Counted from the stretch's first letter, positions 52,025 to 62,326 are shown. The stretch: 64,000 bases of DNA from Thermococcus sp. (GCF_027023865.1 NZ_JALVUC010000003.1:1-64000); one strand, 5' to 3'. The notes: a model not told the origin generated them from the sequence alone. Numbers and translations are program-made.

Positions 52025-52240
52025 ATGTTTGGAAGACGTAAAGATATAGTTTATAAAACCCTCGCGACCAAGAAGAGGGCGGTTGCTCTCCAGAGCTTGA
52101 GCGCTGAGCTTGAAACGCCAGCACCGGCGGTGTTTAAGACCGTTAAAGAACTCGAATCTGATGGCCTGGTCGAGGTCTTCTATGGTCATAAGAAGGCCGC
52201 CATAATGGTTCGCGCAAAGACCATTGGGGACTACCTCTAA
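52025..52240 (+). CDS. Small winged-helix protein
   Basis: A 71-residue protein that is almost only a wHTH: 'AVALQSLSAELETPAPAVFK' and 'ELESDGLVEVFYGHKKAAIM'. 'GACGTATAAATAAGCGG' (52000-52016) is its promoter, so the transcript is nearly leaderless. It precedes the ParA/MinD-like gene by 61 bases and may regulate it or other genes. Confidence 0.75.
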   Translation: MFGRRKDIVYKTLATKKRAVALQSLSAELETPAPAVFKTVKELESDGLVEVFYGHKKAAIMVRAKTIGDYL

Positions 52241-52301
52241 GGCGCGTTTCTGTCCCGCTCTAATCACTTTTAACAAATGTTTTCAACAGGGAGGCGATGC
52301 T

Positions 52302-53135
52302 GTGATAGCTGTGGTTATTACTGGAAGGGGCGGTGCAGGGAAGACGACCATGGCCGCCAACCTAGCGACTTACTTCTCGGGTAATGGTTATCGGGCCCTG
52401 ACCGTTGACGGTGACCTTTACCTTCCAAAGCTTGCCTTTCACTTTGGGATATATAATCCCCGCTATAACGTCCACACCCTTCTGAAGAATCCTCCTATGG
52501 GAACAATGGATGCCGTTTACCACGATCCAGGGACTGGGGTGGACATTCTGCCGGGCAGTTCAAGCATCTACGACGTTATCGATATAGACCAGAAGAGGTT
52601 GAGGAATATCGTGCGGGAGGTTCAGACACGCTACAACCTGACGATAATAGATTCCCCCGTTGGTATTCCGTTCGACACAGTCTCAACGTTTCACCTGGCC
52701 CAGTATCAGCTTATAGTCGTGGAGATAGAGAGAGGGCCGATACATTCCGTCCATAGGATGATAGAGAACGAAGTGGTGAAGCTCAAGGCCATCGGCGACT
52801 CTTACGACCTCCACGTGGGCGTCATAATAAACAAGGTTCATGAGGCAGCAGAGAGCATTGACGACATAGTGGACTTCCTTGAGTACAGTATAGAGGTTCC
52901 TGTAATCGGTGTAATACCCTTTGACCCCCGCGTTCCAGAAGCCACCAACTACGGAACCCCCGTTCTGCACTATGCTCCGTTCGCGAGGGCATCGCGCGCC
53001 CTTTCCAAGTCAGGCGGCCTGCTTGACAGGTGGATGTTTGGGGGAAAGAATAGGGAGAGCCTGTGGGAGAGGCTGAAGGGGGCGATTAATTCACTCGTTC
53101 ATCGTGGTGGAACTCCGTCTCTCAAGAAGTTCTGA
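52302..53135 (+). CDS. MinD/ParA-like P-loop ATPase
   Basis: A 277-residue protein with deviant Walker A '[20 protein letters not shown]', '[15 protein letters not shown]' and '[20 protein letters not shown]'. GTG 52302 follows GGAGGCGATGCT. It lacks a MinD-type amphipathic C-terminal helix that I can recognise; the tail '[14 protein letters not shown]' is basic. The role may be in positioning or motility-related organisation. The tail overlaps pyrE by 45 bases on the opposite strand. Confidence 0.85.
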   Translation: MIAVVITGRGGAGKTTMAANLATYFSGNGYRALTVDGDLYLPKLAFHFGIYNPRYNVHTLLKNPPMGTMDAVYHDPGTGVDILPGSSSIYDVIDIDQKRLRNIVREVQTRYNLTIIDSPVGIPFDTVSTFHLAQYQLIVVEIERGPIHSVHRMIENEVVKLKAIGDSYDLHVGVIINKVHEAAESIDDIVDFLEYSIEVPVIGVIPFDPRVPEATNYGTPVLHYAPFARASRALSKSGGLLDRWMFGGKNRESLWERLKGAINSLVHRGGTPSLKKF

Positions 53136-53651
53136 GACTTGGATGAGGGGTATAAAGTGATACCTCGCACTTATCCGGCTCCCTGCTCCTTCCTCGCGGT
53201 CAACAACAACGCTTATCGCCGTTATCTCTGCCCCAAGCTTTTCGAGAACCTCCGCGGCCCTTAGCACGCTTCCGCCGGTCGTGGTCACGTCTTCAACCAG
53301 GAGGATTCTCTCCCCGGGCTTCACCTCTCCCTCAATCTGACTCCCTGTCCCGTGCCCCTTTGGCTTTTTTCTGACTATGACAAGAGGTTTTCCGGTTTCG
53401 AGTGCTAGAGCAGTCGCTATCGGAACCGCGCCGAGTTCAGGACCGGCCACTCTATCAAATTCCACTCCGGCTTTATTGGCCTCTTCCGCTATAAGCTTCG
53501 CCATCAGTCTGAGTGCCCTCGGATTTGTGCTCAGCCTCTTGACGTTTATGTAGTAATCGCTCTCCTTTCCGGAGGTCAGAACGAAGCGCCCGAAGAGTAT
53601 CGCCTCCTCGTCAAAAAACATCTTTACCAGCCTTTTCTTTGCATCCTCCAT
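53091..53651 (-). CDS. pyrE: Orotate phosphoribosyltransferase
   Basis: A 186-residue enzyme with the PRPP loop '[20 protein letters not shown]', the '[15 protein letters not shown]' catalytic loop and '[16 protein letters not shown]'. It makes OMP in pyrimidine synthesis. ATG 53651 is the chosen start; six codons upstream are also open. The 45-base tail-to-tail overlap with the ParA-like gene is unusually long. Confidence 0.95.
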   Translation of the reverse strand: MEDAKKRLVKMFFDEEAILFGRFVLTSGKESDYYINVKRLSTNPRALRLMAKLIAEEANKAGVEFDRVAGPELGAVPIATALALETGKPLVIVRKKPKGHGTGSQIEGEVKPGERILLVEDVTTTGGSVLRAAEVLEKLGAEITAISVVVDREEGAGSRISARYHFIPLIQVSELLERRSSTTMNE

Positions 53652-53740
53652 GGCAACACCCAGTTTCATTAAGGCGTGGATTTAAAAACCTGCTGGGGCA
53701 AGGCTTAAAAATACCACATAAAAGAGTTATCGGTGGTGCA

Positions 53741-54490
53741 ATGTTAGAGGTAATGGGTCTGGCCGCCTACGTTATAGTAGTTATAGCCGTTGGAATTAAA
53801 CTGTACGTTAAGACAGATGGGTGGATGACCAAGATAGACAGGGTGACCCCCTTCGTTAAAACTTCCACGGTAGTTAAGTACGGTTTCTTGGCGTTCATTC
53901 TCGCGCTCTTCCTCGAAGGAGTCCTCCTCTTTGTATTCCGCTCTGAGTCAACGACGGTCATGATGATAGCCCTCGTGATGGGCGTTGGCTTCATTGAGGA
54001 AGGGGCTAAGCTACTCTCCTACTTCTCCTCCAAGGGCAGTGATATGTATCGCTGGCACCTGACGGTAAAGGTCGCCCTGGCCTTCGCTGTAGTCGAGGCG
54101 ATCCTCTACGGGCTGGCCCTTTTTTTCAGCGGCAACATCTTGGGTGCCCTCCTGAGGATCATAGTGGTGATGTTCCACGTGGCATTCACCACAATAGCCC
54201 TCGGTGATGTCATGAGGGGTGATCCGTTGCTTGGCTACCTGAAAGCCTCGGTGCTCCACAGCCTCTACGATGCCCCCGTTCTGCTGGCCATTGTTGGAGC
54301 ACCCGTGCTAATCGTTGTCCTCATTTCGACCGTTGCCCTGATTTACACGTATTCGAGTGTTGACGACGCCTTTGGAAGGGCCTACAGCAGGGCACAGCAC
54401 GAGCTGGAGAAAAGGAAGAGGGAAGCCCAGGAGTTCTGGAGGGAGAAGGGGGTTGGGACAGCTGGTTCGGATCTCACCTCCTTGCCTTGA
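53741..54490 (+). CDS. PrsW-like intramembrane protease candidate
   Basis: A 249-residue protein with about seven helices. The PrsW/CPBP-type elements are in order: '[15 protein letters not shown]' (EExxK), '[12 protein letters not shown]' (His in membrane) and '[11 protein letters not shown]' (HxxxD). These are the presumed zinc-binding residues. A charged coiled tail of about 45 residues is cytoplasmic. ATG 53741 follows GGTGGTGCA. Substrate unknown. Confidence 0.75.
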   Translation: MLEVMGLAAYVIVVIAVGIKLYVKTDGWMTKIDRVTPFVKTSTVVKYGFLAFILALFLEGVLLFVFRSESTTVMMIALVMGVGFIEEGAKLLSYFSSKGSDMYRWHLTVKVALAFAVVEAILYGLALFFSGNILGALLRIIVVMFHVAFTTIALGDVMRGDPLLGYLKASVLHSLYDAPVLLAIVGAPVLIVVLISTVALIYTYSSVDDAFGRAYSRAQHELEKRKREAQEFWREKGVGTAGSDLTSLP

Positions 54491-56162
54491 ACCTCTCTTG
54501 GAGTTCGTAGAGCTGAGCAACGCGCTCTATCGTGTCGGCCTCCTCTGGGCTTTTATCCTCTCTTAATGCCACGTAGCGTGGGAAGCGCAGTGCAAAGCCG
54601 CCCTTATACTTGGGACTCCTCTGTATCTCCTGGTATGTTACCTCTATGACCACCTTTGGTTCTATCTCGATGTATTTGCCCTCCTCTCTGATTATGAGCG
54701 GCTTCAGCCTCTTTGTGAACTCGGCCAGATCCTCATCCGTGAAACCGCTCCCGACCTTTCCAACCGGGATGAACTCTCCGCTGTGTGGGTCGAACGCCGC
54801 GACTAGGAACGAGCCGAGGAAGTGTGCCCGTCTTCCCTCGCCCCACTCTGCCCCGATTATGACGAGGTCGAGGTCCTCCATCGTCGGCTTGACCTTGAGC
54901 CACTTCTTACCGCGGTTGCCCGGCTCGTACACCGAATCGAGGCGTTTTGCCATGACGCCCTCGTGCCCCAGCTCCAGTGCCTTTTCGTAGAACTTCTGGG
55001 CCTCCTCGGCGTTGTCAGTCACCAGCTGAACGGCGAGTTTTACCCTCTCGCCCTCCTTAACCGTCTCTTCGAGCTTTTTCCTCCTTTCTGAAAATGGCAG
55101 GTTGATGAGTGCCTCGTCGTCGACATACATTATGTCAAAGAGGTTCAGCTCCAGCGGGATTTTTTCTATCATCTCTTTTATGTTGTACTTTCTCCTGAAC
55201 CTTCTCAGGACGTACTGGAAGGGCCTCGGCCTTCCTCCCTCACCAACTGCAACGAGTTCGCCCTCCACAATGGTTTTCTCAGCTTTTAGACTTCCCTTTA
55301 TCGCCTCAACAACGTCCGGGATGGACTTGGTAACGTTCTCCAGCCTGCGGGAGTATATCGCAATCTCCCCGCCGTTCCTGTGAACCTGTACACGGGCACC
55401 GTCGTACTTTATCTCAAAGGCGGCTTTTCCACCCATCTCGGTCAAGGCTTCCTTCACGCTGGCCGCGTTCTGAGCCAGCATCGGTCTTATGGGCTTCCCA
55501 GTCTGGACTCTAACGGCAGAGAGGCCCTTATCACCCTCGAGCCTTGCCACCTCCGCGACGTATCCAAAATCACTTGTGAGCATGTAGACCCTCTCAACCA
55601 GCTCGGCCCTTACTTTGAATGCTTCCGCTATGGCATCGCGGAGGATGCCCTCAGCAACGCCTGTTCTCATAGTCCCGAGGACGGTTCTGGCTATATACTT
55701 CCCCTCCTCCGGCCGGGCGTCCATGAATATGTTTGCTAGGTGCTTCATCTTTCTGTCCTGGCTTTTCTCGCCGCTTGCTTCCGCCACTTTTACAAACGCA
55801 TCATAAACCCTCTTTATGGTGAGCGGCTGGCTGAAAAAGCTCCTCTGCTTCCTCCTCTTCAAAGCCAGCGCGATGCTCTCGCCGAGGTCGCCGGTGTCTT
55901 TGACGGAGTTTTCTATCTCGTTTTCGGAAATCCCGGTGGCCATTGAGACGGCCTTAATGAGGAGTTTTTCCCCAACTCCAAGCTCTCTCTCATCCCAGTC
56001 TGGGAAAACCTTTCCGAGGATGAGGTAGGGAATTATTTCGAGAAGCTCATCGGGAGTCTTCTTCAGAAAATCGGCAACGAACCTAGTCTTCAGTGTCTTC
56101 AGCGTGGTTTTTTCAAGCCTTCTGTATAAATCGGCAAGCTCCGCGTACTTCATGTCACCCAT
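54474..56162 (-). CDS. lig: ATP-dependent DNA ligase
   Basis: A 562-residue archaeal ligase with an N-terminal DNA-binding domain and the adenylation domain with catalytic Lys in '[14 protein letters not shown]'. '[10 protein letters not shown]', '[20 protein letters not shown]' and the OB domain with '[18 protein letters not shown]' follow. It seals nicks in replication and repair. ATG 56162 follows GGTGGTGAGA. The C-terminus overlaps the PrsW-like gene by 17 bases. Confidence 0.97.
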   Translation of the reverse strand: MGDMKYAELADLYRRLEKTTLKTLKTRFVADFLKKTPDELLEIIPYLILGKVFPDWDERELGVGEKLLIKAVSMATGISENEIENSVKDTGDLGESIALALKRRKQRSFFSQPLTIKRVYDAFVKVAEASGEKSQDRKMKHLANIFMDARPEEGKYIARTVLGTMRTGVAEGILRDAIAEAFKVRAELVERVYMLTSDFGYVAEVARLEGDKGLSAVRVQTGKPIRPMLAQNAASVKEALTEMGGKAAFEIKYDGARVQVHRNGGEIAIYSRRLENVTKSIPDVVEAIKGSLKAEKTIVEGELVAVGEGGRPRPFQYVLRRFRRKYNIKEMIEKIPLELNLFDIMYVDDEALINLPFSERRKKLEETVKEGERVKLAVQLVTDNAEEAQKFYEKALELGHEGVMAKRLDSVYEPGNRGKKWLKVKPTMEDLDLVIIGAEWGEGRRAHFLGSFLVAAFDPHSGEFIPVGKVGSGFTDEDLAEFTKRLKPLIIREEGKYIEIEPKVVIEVTYQEIQRSPKYKGGFALRFPRYVALREDKSPEEADTIERVAQLYELQERFKARR

Positions 56163-56201
56163 TCTCACCACCGGGGAGAATACGGCGAGGGGGATAAAAG
56201 G

Positions 56202-57104
56202 TTAGCCCACCCACCTTCCAACCTTAGGCCTTTCATCGTAGATTTCGGTCACGTCGTAGGGCAGGTTGAGGTCAGCGAGCAGGTTTTTGGCATTTTTAAG
56301 CTCTCTCTCTTTAACCAGTGCGAAGAGGCCCCTGCCGAGCATTATCATCGAGGAGGGGTTCGAGAGGACTCTGTCCAGCTCCCGGGCCAACTCTAGGAGT
56401 TCATCGTTGAGAAGGCCAGTCTTTTCGGCGAATTCCCTGGCGAGGGCCATCATTAGCCTGGGCCTCGGTTCCCTGAGGAGCTTCTCAAGGGCTATCCTTC
56501 CCTCGGTCTCAATAGCTTTGACAATATCGCCATCTAGCACCTCTCTGGTAGAAAGCCTCCCGAGGGGGACAACGAGAACCCTGTAGTCCTCGAAGAAAAG
56601 GTTGTCAACGACGCCTATTCCCGGCCCACCGGCCTTAACTCGAACCTCTATCCCACCGGCAAGCTGTGCAATGACGTCTCCAAGGCCGCCCCTGTTGATT
56701 ACTTCATGTTTGTGGGCTGTCTGTGCTGCCTTCAGCCACGTCCCGCCGAAGGCGTAGCCCAGCGATAGGGCCGTTCCGAGTGCTCCTCCTGCGCTGTTGC
56801 CGAAGCCGTAGCCGTTGGGGAAGTCAAAGTACTGCCAGATTTCGACCTCGCCCGTGAAGTCCTTCGGGATGAGTTCGTCAGCAACGGAGTAGGTTATGGT
56901 CGCGTTCTCCCTCTTCACAGGCTCGCCGTTGAAGGCAACATGCACGTGTCTCTCAAGCGTTCCAGTCTCGATGCTCGTGAGGACAGTGGTTCCCTTCGAG
57001 AGGTTCACGCCGGTTCCAAGGGAGCCTGCCCTGAGTGGGTCGTCGCTAAAGTGTGGAACGAAGAACGCGGTAATGTGAGCGGGAATGAACGCCCTGACGA
57101 GCAT
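56202..57104 (-). CDS. Pantoate kinase
   Basis: A 300-residue GHMP-kinase-fold protein specific to archaeal CoA synthesis. Marks are 'AFIPAHITAFFVPHFSDDPL' at the start, the ATP loop 'GYGFGNSAGGALGTALSLG', and 'VKAGGPGIGVVDNLFF'. It phosphorylates pantoate before phosphopantothenate synthetase acts. 'ACCTTAAAAGGTTTTAAAAGC' near 57138-57158 (minus; part of it) is the promoter. Confidence 0.93.
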   Translation of the reverse strand: MLVRAFIPAHITAFFVPHFSDDPLRAGSLGTGVNLSKGTTVLTSIETGTLERHVHVAFNGEPVKRENATITYSVADELIPKDFTGEVEIWQYFDFPNGYGFGNSAGGALGTALSLGYAFGGTWLKAAQTAHKHEVINRGGLGDVIAQLAGGIEVRVKAGGPGIGVVDNLFFEDYRVLVVPLGRLSTREVLDGDIVKAIETEGRIALEKLLREPRPRLMMALAREFAEKTGLLNDELLELARELDRVLSNPSSMIMLGRGLFALVKERELKNAKNLLADLNLPYDVTEIYDERPKVGRWVG

Positions 57105-57209
57105 ATCCTCACCTCCAAATGGAGTGAAGTGGGGAGCTTTTAAAACCTTTTAAGGTTTCCAGAAAGCGTGGAAATAGGAAATGGGAAGAGAGACTCACAA
57201 GAGAAAGAC

Positions 57210-58806
57210 TCACTCTTCCACCATGTATATAGGCACTTTGCCGTGAGGGATGCCGTGCTTGTTTCCGTACCACTCACTCAGCGCGTACCAGGCAGCTATT
57301 AGGAGCACAAAACCCGTTGGCAGAAGGATGACCCAGCTGTGGATGCCAACTCCGAAGAGCAGGTAGAGGATTATTCCGACGCTCGATGCCGTCACCGCGT
57401 AAGGGCACCTGAGTGTCAACGTGATCAATGTGGTCTGAACCGCTGAACATCGAACTCATAATCGTTGTGTCACTTATCGGAGAACAGTGGTCACCGAAGA
57501 TTCCTCCAGCGAAGACCGCACCGATGCTCGCGAAGACCTCCGGTCCGACATATCCTGTAACTCCGTAGGCAAGGGGTATGGCTATGGGCAGCATTATGCT
57601 AAAGGTTCCCCAGCTGGTTCCAGTTGTGAACGAAATGAACATTGCAATGAGGAACACTATCAGCGGCACCCAACTACCGCTCACTCCGGCTCCCTTAGCG
57701 AGGTTAACTATGTAGGGCGCGGTTCCGACTGCATCGGTGGCGCTCTTAATGCTCCAGGCCAGGAGCAGGATGGTGTTGGCTATGACCATCTGCTTCATGC
57801 CGCGGACTATAGCGTCCTCGGCCTCCTCAATGGTCATCTTCTTCATCGCCAGAACGAGTGTAAAGGCAACGACCACCATGGCGAAGCTTCCCCAGAGTAG
57901 AGCTAGGGCCGAGTCGGAGTTTCCGAGAACCTCCATCATGCCTCCCTTTGCATAGGCCTCGCTTCCGCCGCCCGTGTACCACATGCCGTAGAGGGTGACG
58001 AATATAAGCGTTAATATCGGCCATATGAAGATATGGACGCTTCCCTCCTCCTTGGGCATTCCGAGATCGACCTCCGTCGTCATGAGTGGCTTGGCATCGT
58101 CTCGGAGAACCTTGCCGGTTGTCCTCGTGCGGTACTCGGCATGGAGCATCTGGCCGTAGTGCCTGTGAAAGTATGCAACGAGGAAGACCAGTATTATTGC
58201 CAGAATCGAGTAAAACCTGTAGGGAACACTGTGCATCCATGCAACGTAGGCACCGTAATCAACATTGAGTCCCTTGAATGCATCTCCGATGAGACCAACC
58301 TCGTAGCCTATCCAGGTCGAGACTACCGCCAGTCCTGCGACAGGAGCCGCTGTGGAGTCATCGATGTAAGCGAGCATCTCGCGGGAAACCCTTGTCCTGT
58401 CGGTTATTGGCCTCATGGTGTTTCCTACTATAATGGTGTTGGTGTAGTCGTCGAAGAAGATGAGCACGCCGAGCAGCCAGCCCATAACTGCCGCGCCCCT
58501 GCTCGTGCGGACTTTCTCGGCGAGTGCTCTCCCGATGGCGAAGGCTCCCCCTGACTTGTAGATGAGACCAACACCGGCCCCGATCAGGAAGTCAAAGAGG
58601 AGTATCTTGACGTTCCAGTCGTCGATGGCATTCTTAACTATCCACCCGATGGTCTGCGTCGTTCCAGTCACAGGGTTCCATCCTGCTACCATTACTCCAC
58701 CAATCCAGACCCCGGAGAAAAGGGCCAGTATAACCCTCTTCGTCCAAATCGCTAGGATAATTGCCACCAATGGCGGCAACAGAGACAACACACCAAAGTC
58801 AGACAC
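57210..58806 (-). pseudogene. nhaC: NhaC-family Na+/H+ antiporter, frameshifted near the C-terminus
   Basis: About 470 residues in the first frame are a normal NhaC: 'FFDDYTNTIIVGNTMRPITD', 'ISFTTGTSWGTFSIMLPIAI' and 'FGDHCSPISDTTIMSSMFSG', then 'DHIDHVDTQV'. After that the frame turns into Arg/Pro-rich nonsense ending at 57274. The proper C-terminal helix continues in another frame as 'CPYAVTASSVGIILYLLFGV' and ends at 57210. Deleting one G at about 57406-57412 joins them (DTQ-CPYAV), giving about 532 residues. This could be a sequencing error or a recent inactivation. GTG 58806 follows GGAGGTGAAA, with the promoter at 58849. Confidence 0.85.
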
Positions 58807-58848
58807 ACTTTCACCTCCAAGGGGGTTTCATCCCAATACCAATCGGCT

Positions 58849-58866
58849 GGATATAAGTTTTTCTGG
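58849..58866 (-). promoter_or_regulatory. nhaC promoter
   Basis: Minus-strand 'CCAGAAAAACTTATATCC' is a BRE/TATA pair about 45 bases before GTG 58806. Confidence 0.6.
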
Positions 58867-59112
58867 AATACTTTTGGCATTTTGTCAGTTCTTCGAAAAT
58901 ATTGCCGCTCTGCTCCGTATTTTGCTGACCCTAATTTTACTCTGTAGTGTATAGTTATATCCTACTATATTAATAGATACTCTTAAGTATATTACTGCTC
59001 ACTCCGGCCATAAAAACCTCTCTCAGAAAAACTTCAGGCAGATCCGATTTGGCTTAAAAGCGCTGGGGGCTTTTCTCTCATGCGGGAGGGTAATTGAAAT
59101 ATGAAGGAAAAT
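58867..59112. other. A/T-rich intergenic stretch
   Basis: Positions 58940-59000 are markedly A/T-rich (several TATATT-like runs). A plus-strand promoter-like 'GATTTGGCTTAAAAGCGC' occurs near 59047, but no credible plus-strand gene follows. I see no tRNA, C/D-box or repeat pattern here. Confidence 0.4.
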
Positions 59113-59706
59113 TCATGGAAGAGAACCGATGAGCTCTCTAAGCTTCATGAAGTCCTTCCTGAGCTCCTTCTTTATCTGTGGACGGTAGAGGGCTGCCGCC
59201 GGGTGGTAGCTCGGCATTATAACTATCTTTCCGAAGAGAGTGTGCGCCTCGAAGGTCTTTCCGTGTACCTTGCTTATCGGCTCAGGTTCAAAGCCGAACT
59301 TCTTGAGGATGTAACCCATCGAGTGCCTTCCGAGGGGGACTATAACCTTTGGGCGGATTATGTCTATCTGTATGTCAAGGTAGGGTGAGCAGGCTTTTAT
59401 CTCCTCCTCCGTGGGGTCGCGGTTCTCAGGTGGCCTGCACTTGACGATGTTGGTTATGTAAACGTCCCCCCTGTTCAATCCAACCTCGGAGAGGAGTTCG
59501 TCGAGCACCTTTCCTGCCCTGCCGACAAAGGGAAGACTTTTCTGGTCTTCCCAGTATCCAGGCGCCTCACCAACGAACATGACCTTCGCATTGTAGCTCC
59601 CGGCCCCAGGAACGGCGTTCGTCCTGAGCTGACCAAGCGGGCACTTTTGGCAGGTTCTGATTTTTTCCTCGAGTTTTCGCATAAGCTCTTCCTTTCCCAT
59701 TTCCAT
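59113..59706 (-). CDS. Family 4 uracil-DNA glycosylase
   Basis: A 197-residue Fe-S glycosylase. Two cluster Cys are in 'CQKCPLGQLRTNAVPG' and the others in 'KCRPPENRDPTEEEIKACSP'. Motif A is 'VGEAPGYWEDQKSLPFVGRA' and the later 'MPSYHPAAALY' holds the active-site His. It removes uracil from hyperthermophile DNA. ATG 59706 overlaps the upstream stop (TGATG). Confidence 0.94.
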   Translation of the reverse strand: MEMGKEELMRKLEEKIRTCQKCPLGQLRTNAVPGAGSYNAKVMFVGEAPGYWEDQKSLPFVGRAGKVLDELLSEVGLNRGDVYITNIVKCRPPENRDPTEEEIKACSPYLDIQIDIIRPKVIVPLGRHSMGYILKKFGFEPEPISKVHGKTFEAHTLFGKIVIMPSYHPAAALYRPQIKKELRKDFMKLRELIGSLP

Positions 59707-60059
59707 CACGCGAGGGTTTTCTGGTTGAGGTATGCCCCGAGGAACTCTACCCAAGCCGTGTAGTAGCCCTTCTCGTAATCATCGCGGAACTCATGTTCGA
59801 GAATCGTCTTCTGAAAGTGTTCACGCAGTTTCCCTGCTTTTTCTCGGTTTCCCCCGTTTATTAACTGGACTATGAGTGCGTCTGGGTCATTGTCTTTTAT
59901 AGCGCTGATGAAACCGTTGACTGCCCTTGAGTAACCTTTACCCCACTCGTCGTTCCCAGCCATGGTTTGGAGCTTCTCGGCGTGAGCCTTCGCCCTGCTG
60001 AAGTCCCTCTTGAGGAGGGCACGCAGGAACATCTCCATCCTCATCTCTCTGGCGGGCAT
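59706..60059 (-). CDS. Conserved helical protein of unknown function
   Basis: A 117-residue, all-helical charged protein ('DFSRAKAHAEKLQTMAGND', 'YEKGYYTAWVEFLGAYLNQK'). It is coupled to the uracil-DNA glycosylase gene by TGATG. No family recognised; a repair-related role is possible from coupling alone. Confidence 0.7.
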   Translation of the reverse strand: MPAREMRMEMFLRALLKRDFSRAKAHAEKLQTMAGNDEWGKGYSRAVNGFISAIKDNDPDALIVQLINGGNREKAGKLREHFQKTILEHEFRDDYEKGYYTAWVEFLGAYLNQKTLA

Positions 60060-60068
60060 CTAATCACC

Positions 60069-60098
60069 GAGATTAGAATCTCACGGGTACTTTTAAAC
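60069..60098 (-). promoter_or_regulatory. Promoter with overlapping palindrome for the glycosylase operon
   Basis: Minus-strand TATA-like 'GTGTTTAAAAGTACC' (60084-60098) is followed by a perfect 14-base palindrome GAGATTAGAATCTC (60069-60082) at the expected start of transcription, ten bases before ATG 60059. Confidence 0.5.
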
Positions 60099-60159
60099 AC
60101 TAACCTTTGGGATTCCCCAATTTTGTCCCATACCTATGAATCAAAACCTTCATATTTAC

Positions 60160-60177
60160 GCAAAAGCTTTTATACCC
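60160..60177 (+). promoter_or_regulatory. Promoter of the tetraether synthase gene
   Basis: 'GCAAAAGCTTTTATACCC' is a BRE/TATA pair about 52 bases before ATG 60229. Confidence 0.65.
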
Positions 60178-60228
60178 TACGATTGGATACTCCCCTAGGA
60201 AAGCCTGAATTAAACCGGGGTGAACCCC

Positions 60229-62007
60229 ATGGCTGAGAGTGTTGGTGAAATTCCGAGTGGCGAAAAGGAGTTTAAGGCCTCAACCAGGAGGATTAGGGAT
60301 ATAGTTGAGTTTCCTGAGATAAGCGAAGATGAGTTTTACGCTGAACTCAAAAAGGCGAGCAGGGCCTACGGGGGCTCTCTTCCCCACAGGACCTACTCCC
60401 TCTGTCCCGAGACGAGGCGCGTTGTTCCGGCCCTTGTTTGGGAGAAGGATGGGAAGGTCTGGATAACCAAGAAGTGCCCCGAGGGCATGATAACCGACCT
60501 CTACTACGAGGATGTGGATGTGTACTACTGTTTCTCCAAGTGGCGCTGGGAAGAGAAGGAGCTCTACAGTGCCAACGTCGAGAACAGCGGCGTTAACTGC
60601 CCCCTCGACTGTGGAATGTGCTCGAGGCACCGCTCTCACACTAATCTGCTCAACATTGTCCTCACCAACCGTTGCAACCTGAGCTGCTGGTATTGCTTCT
60701 TCTACGCCAAGGAGGGTCAGCCCATCTACGAGCCAACCCTTGAGCAGATAAGGCAGATGCTCCGCAACGCCAAGAAGCAGTACCCTATAGGAGCCAACGC
60801 GGTTCAGCTCACCGGCGGCGAACCGACGCTTAGGGAGGACCTCATTGAGATCATTAGGATGGCCCATGAGGAGGGCTATGATCACGTCCAGCTCAATACC
60901 GACGGTATAAAGCTCGCCTTTGATCCCGATCTTGTGGAGAGGATACGCGAGGCCGGAACCAACACCCTTTACATGAGTTACGACGGGATGACGCCTCAGA
61001 CCAATTGGAAGAACCACTGGGAAGTCCCGCTCATCTTTGAGAACGTGAGGAAGGCGGGGGGACCGGGTATAGTGCTCGTACCAACGACTATAAGGAACGT
61101 TAACGACCATGAGCTGGGCGCGATAATCAACTTCAGCCTCAATCACCTAGACATCGTTCGCGGTGTGAACTTCCAGCCGATTTCTCAAGTTGGTAGGGTT
61201 CCGAAGAGGGAGCGCCAGAGGTTCAGGATAACCATAGCAGGGGCCATAAAGCGTATTGAGGAGCAGACCAACAGTGTCATAATCAAAGAGGACTGGTACC
61301 CCATTCCAATAGCGGGTCATATAGCACGCTTTTTCCAGGCCTTCACTGGAAGCAAATACTACATGACAAGTCACTTTGCCTGTGGGGCCGCTACGTACGT
61401 ATTCCTCGACCGCGAGCACAAGCGTGTTGTCCCCATAAACCGGTTCCTCGACGTCGAGGGGTTTGTTGGATACCTTGAGGAAAAGGCTGAGGAGATAGAG
61501 CAGTGGAAGACCATAGGCAAGCTCAAGAAGCTCAAGCTCGGTGCTGAGATATTCATGAAGTTCCGCTCGTTCTACGACGACAAGTACGCCCCGAAGGGCC
61601 TCAAGGTACTCGACCTCATAAAGAACGCCTTCATGCACGGCAACTACGACGCCCTCGGCAAGTTCCACGAGAATGCTCTCTTCCTCGGAATGATGCACTT
61701 CATGGACGAGTACAACTACGACGTTGAGAGAGTAGAGCGCTGCGTCATCCACTACGCGATGCCGGACGGAAGGGTCGTCCCGTTCTGTACCTTCAATGTG
61801 ATTCCAGAACTTTACAGAGACAAGGTGCAGGCCCAGTACAGCTACACGTGGGAGGAATGGAAGGCCCTCCATCCAGACTGGGACTACAAGAAGGACAAGT
61901 ACTTCAGGACGAAAGAGTTCACCGAGAAGATGAGGAACAGCGAGGTTTATAGGAAGACCTACATCGACATAGAGGACTACTTTGGAACGATAAAGACGAA
62001 GGCCTGA
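60229..62007 (+). CDS. tes: Radical SAM tetraether lipid synthase
   Basis: A 592-residue radical SAM protein of the MJ0619 type shown to join archaeol chains into macrocyclic and tetraether lipids. An N-terminal Cys-rich zone 'CPLDCGMCSRH' precedes the SAM cluster 'CNLSCWYCFFYAKEG' and 'QLTGGEPTLREDL'. A further Cys in 'SHFACGAATYVF' and 'VVPFCTFNVI' near the C-terminus may hold extra clusters. It acts on membrane lipids to make caldarchaeol (GDGT). ATG 60229 follows GGGGTGAAC. Coupled to a small downstream gene. Confidence 0.92.
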   Translation: MAESVGEIPSGEKEFKASTRRIRDIVEFPEISEDEFYAELKKASRAYGGSLPHRTYSLCPETRRVVPALVWEKDGKVWITKKCPEGMITDLYYEDVDVYYCFSKWRWEEKELYSANVENSGVNCPLDCGMCSRHRSHTNLLNIVLTNRCNLSCWYCFFYAKEGQPIYEPTLEQIRQMLRNAKKQYPIGANAVQLTGGEPTLREDLIEIIRMAHEEGYDHVQLNTDGIKLAFDPDLVERIREAGTNTLYMSYDGMTPQTNWKNHWEVPLIFENVRKAGGPGIVLVPTTIRNVNDHELGAIINFSLNHLDIVRGVNFQPISQVGRVPKRERQRFRITIAGAIKRIEEQTNSVIIKEDWYPIPIAGHIARFFQAFTGSKYYMTSHFACGAATYVFLDREHKRVVPINRFLDVEGFVGYLEEKAEEIEQWKTIGKLKKLKLGAEIFMKFRSFYDDKYAPKGLKVLDLIKNAFMHGNYDALGKFHENALFLGMMHFMDEYNYDVERVERCVIHYAMPDGRVVPFCTFNVIPELYRDKVQAQYSYTWEEWKALHPDWDYKKDKYFRTKEFTEKMRNSEVYRKTYIDIEDYFGTIKTKA

Positions 62008-62017
62008 GGTGGTGAAG

Positions 62018-62326
62018 ATGAGCGTCAAGCCCGATAAAGAACTCGTGAGGCTCGACCTCAAGTTCGGGAACATAGACTGGGAGAGGGCCACGATAAAGCA
62101 GTACGAACTTGAGAAAGAGCTCGCTATCTGGAGGATATTCCTCAACGGCTACACCAAGAAGGGCTTCGTTGTCTTTGACGAGGGGCTTATAACTAAGGAG
62201 AAAATCCTCGAAGCCTTAGCTGAACTTCAGCCGGAGATAACGGCCATAAAGCGCCTTACCGTTGGAGAACTCGTCGAGAGCAGCATGAGCTGGAACAACA
62301 TACTAAAGGGTGCAAGGGCAGGCTAA
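62018..62326 (+). CDS. Conserved small protein downstream of tes
   Basis: A 102-residue soluble protein: 'LKFGNIDWERATIKQYELEK', 'AALAEL'-like helices, 'LTVGELVESSMSWNNILKGA'. ATG 62018 follows GAGGTGGTGA, 10 bases after tes, so it is translated from the same message. Function unknown; a small partner of Tes is possible. Its end overlaps the convergent DUF2139 gene by 4 bases. Confidence 0.7.
   Translation: MSVKPDKELVRLDLKFGNIDWERATIKQYELEKELAIWRIFLNGYTKKGFVVFDEGLITKEKILEALAELQPEITAIKRLTVGELVESSMSWNNILKGARAG

Noticed and set aside
58867-59112. Replication origin or other A/T-rich functional site.
   Set aside because: The stretch is A/T-rich but has no origin-box repeats and no cdc6 gene nearby.
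61147-62145. A 332-codon open frame on the minus strand across the tes gene.
   Set aside because: It is the reverse-frame shadow of tes, with Leu/Val-rich repetitive composition and no family features.
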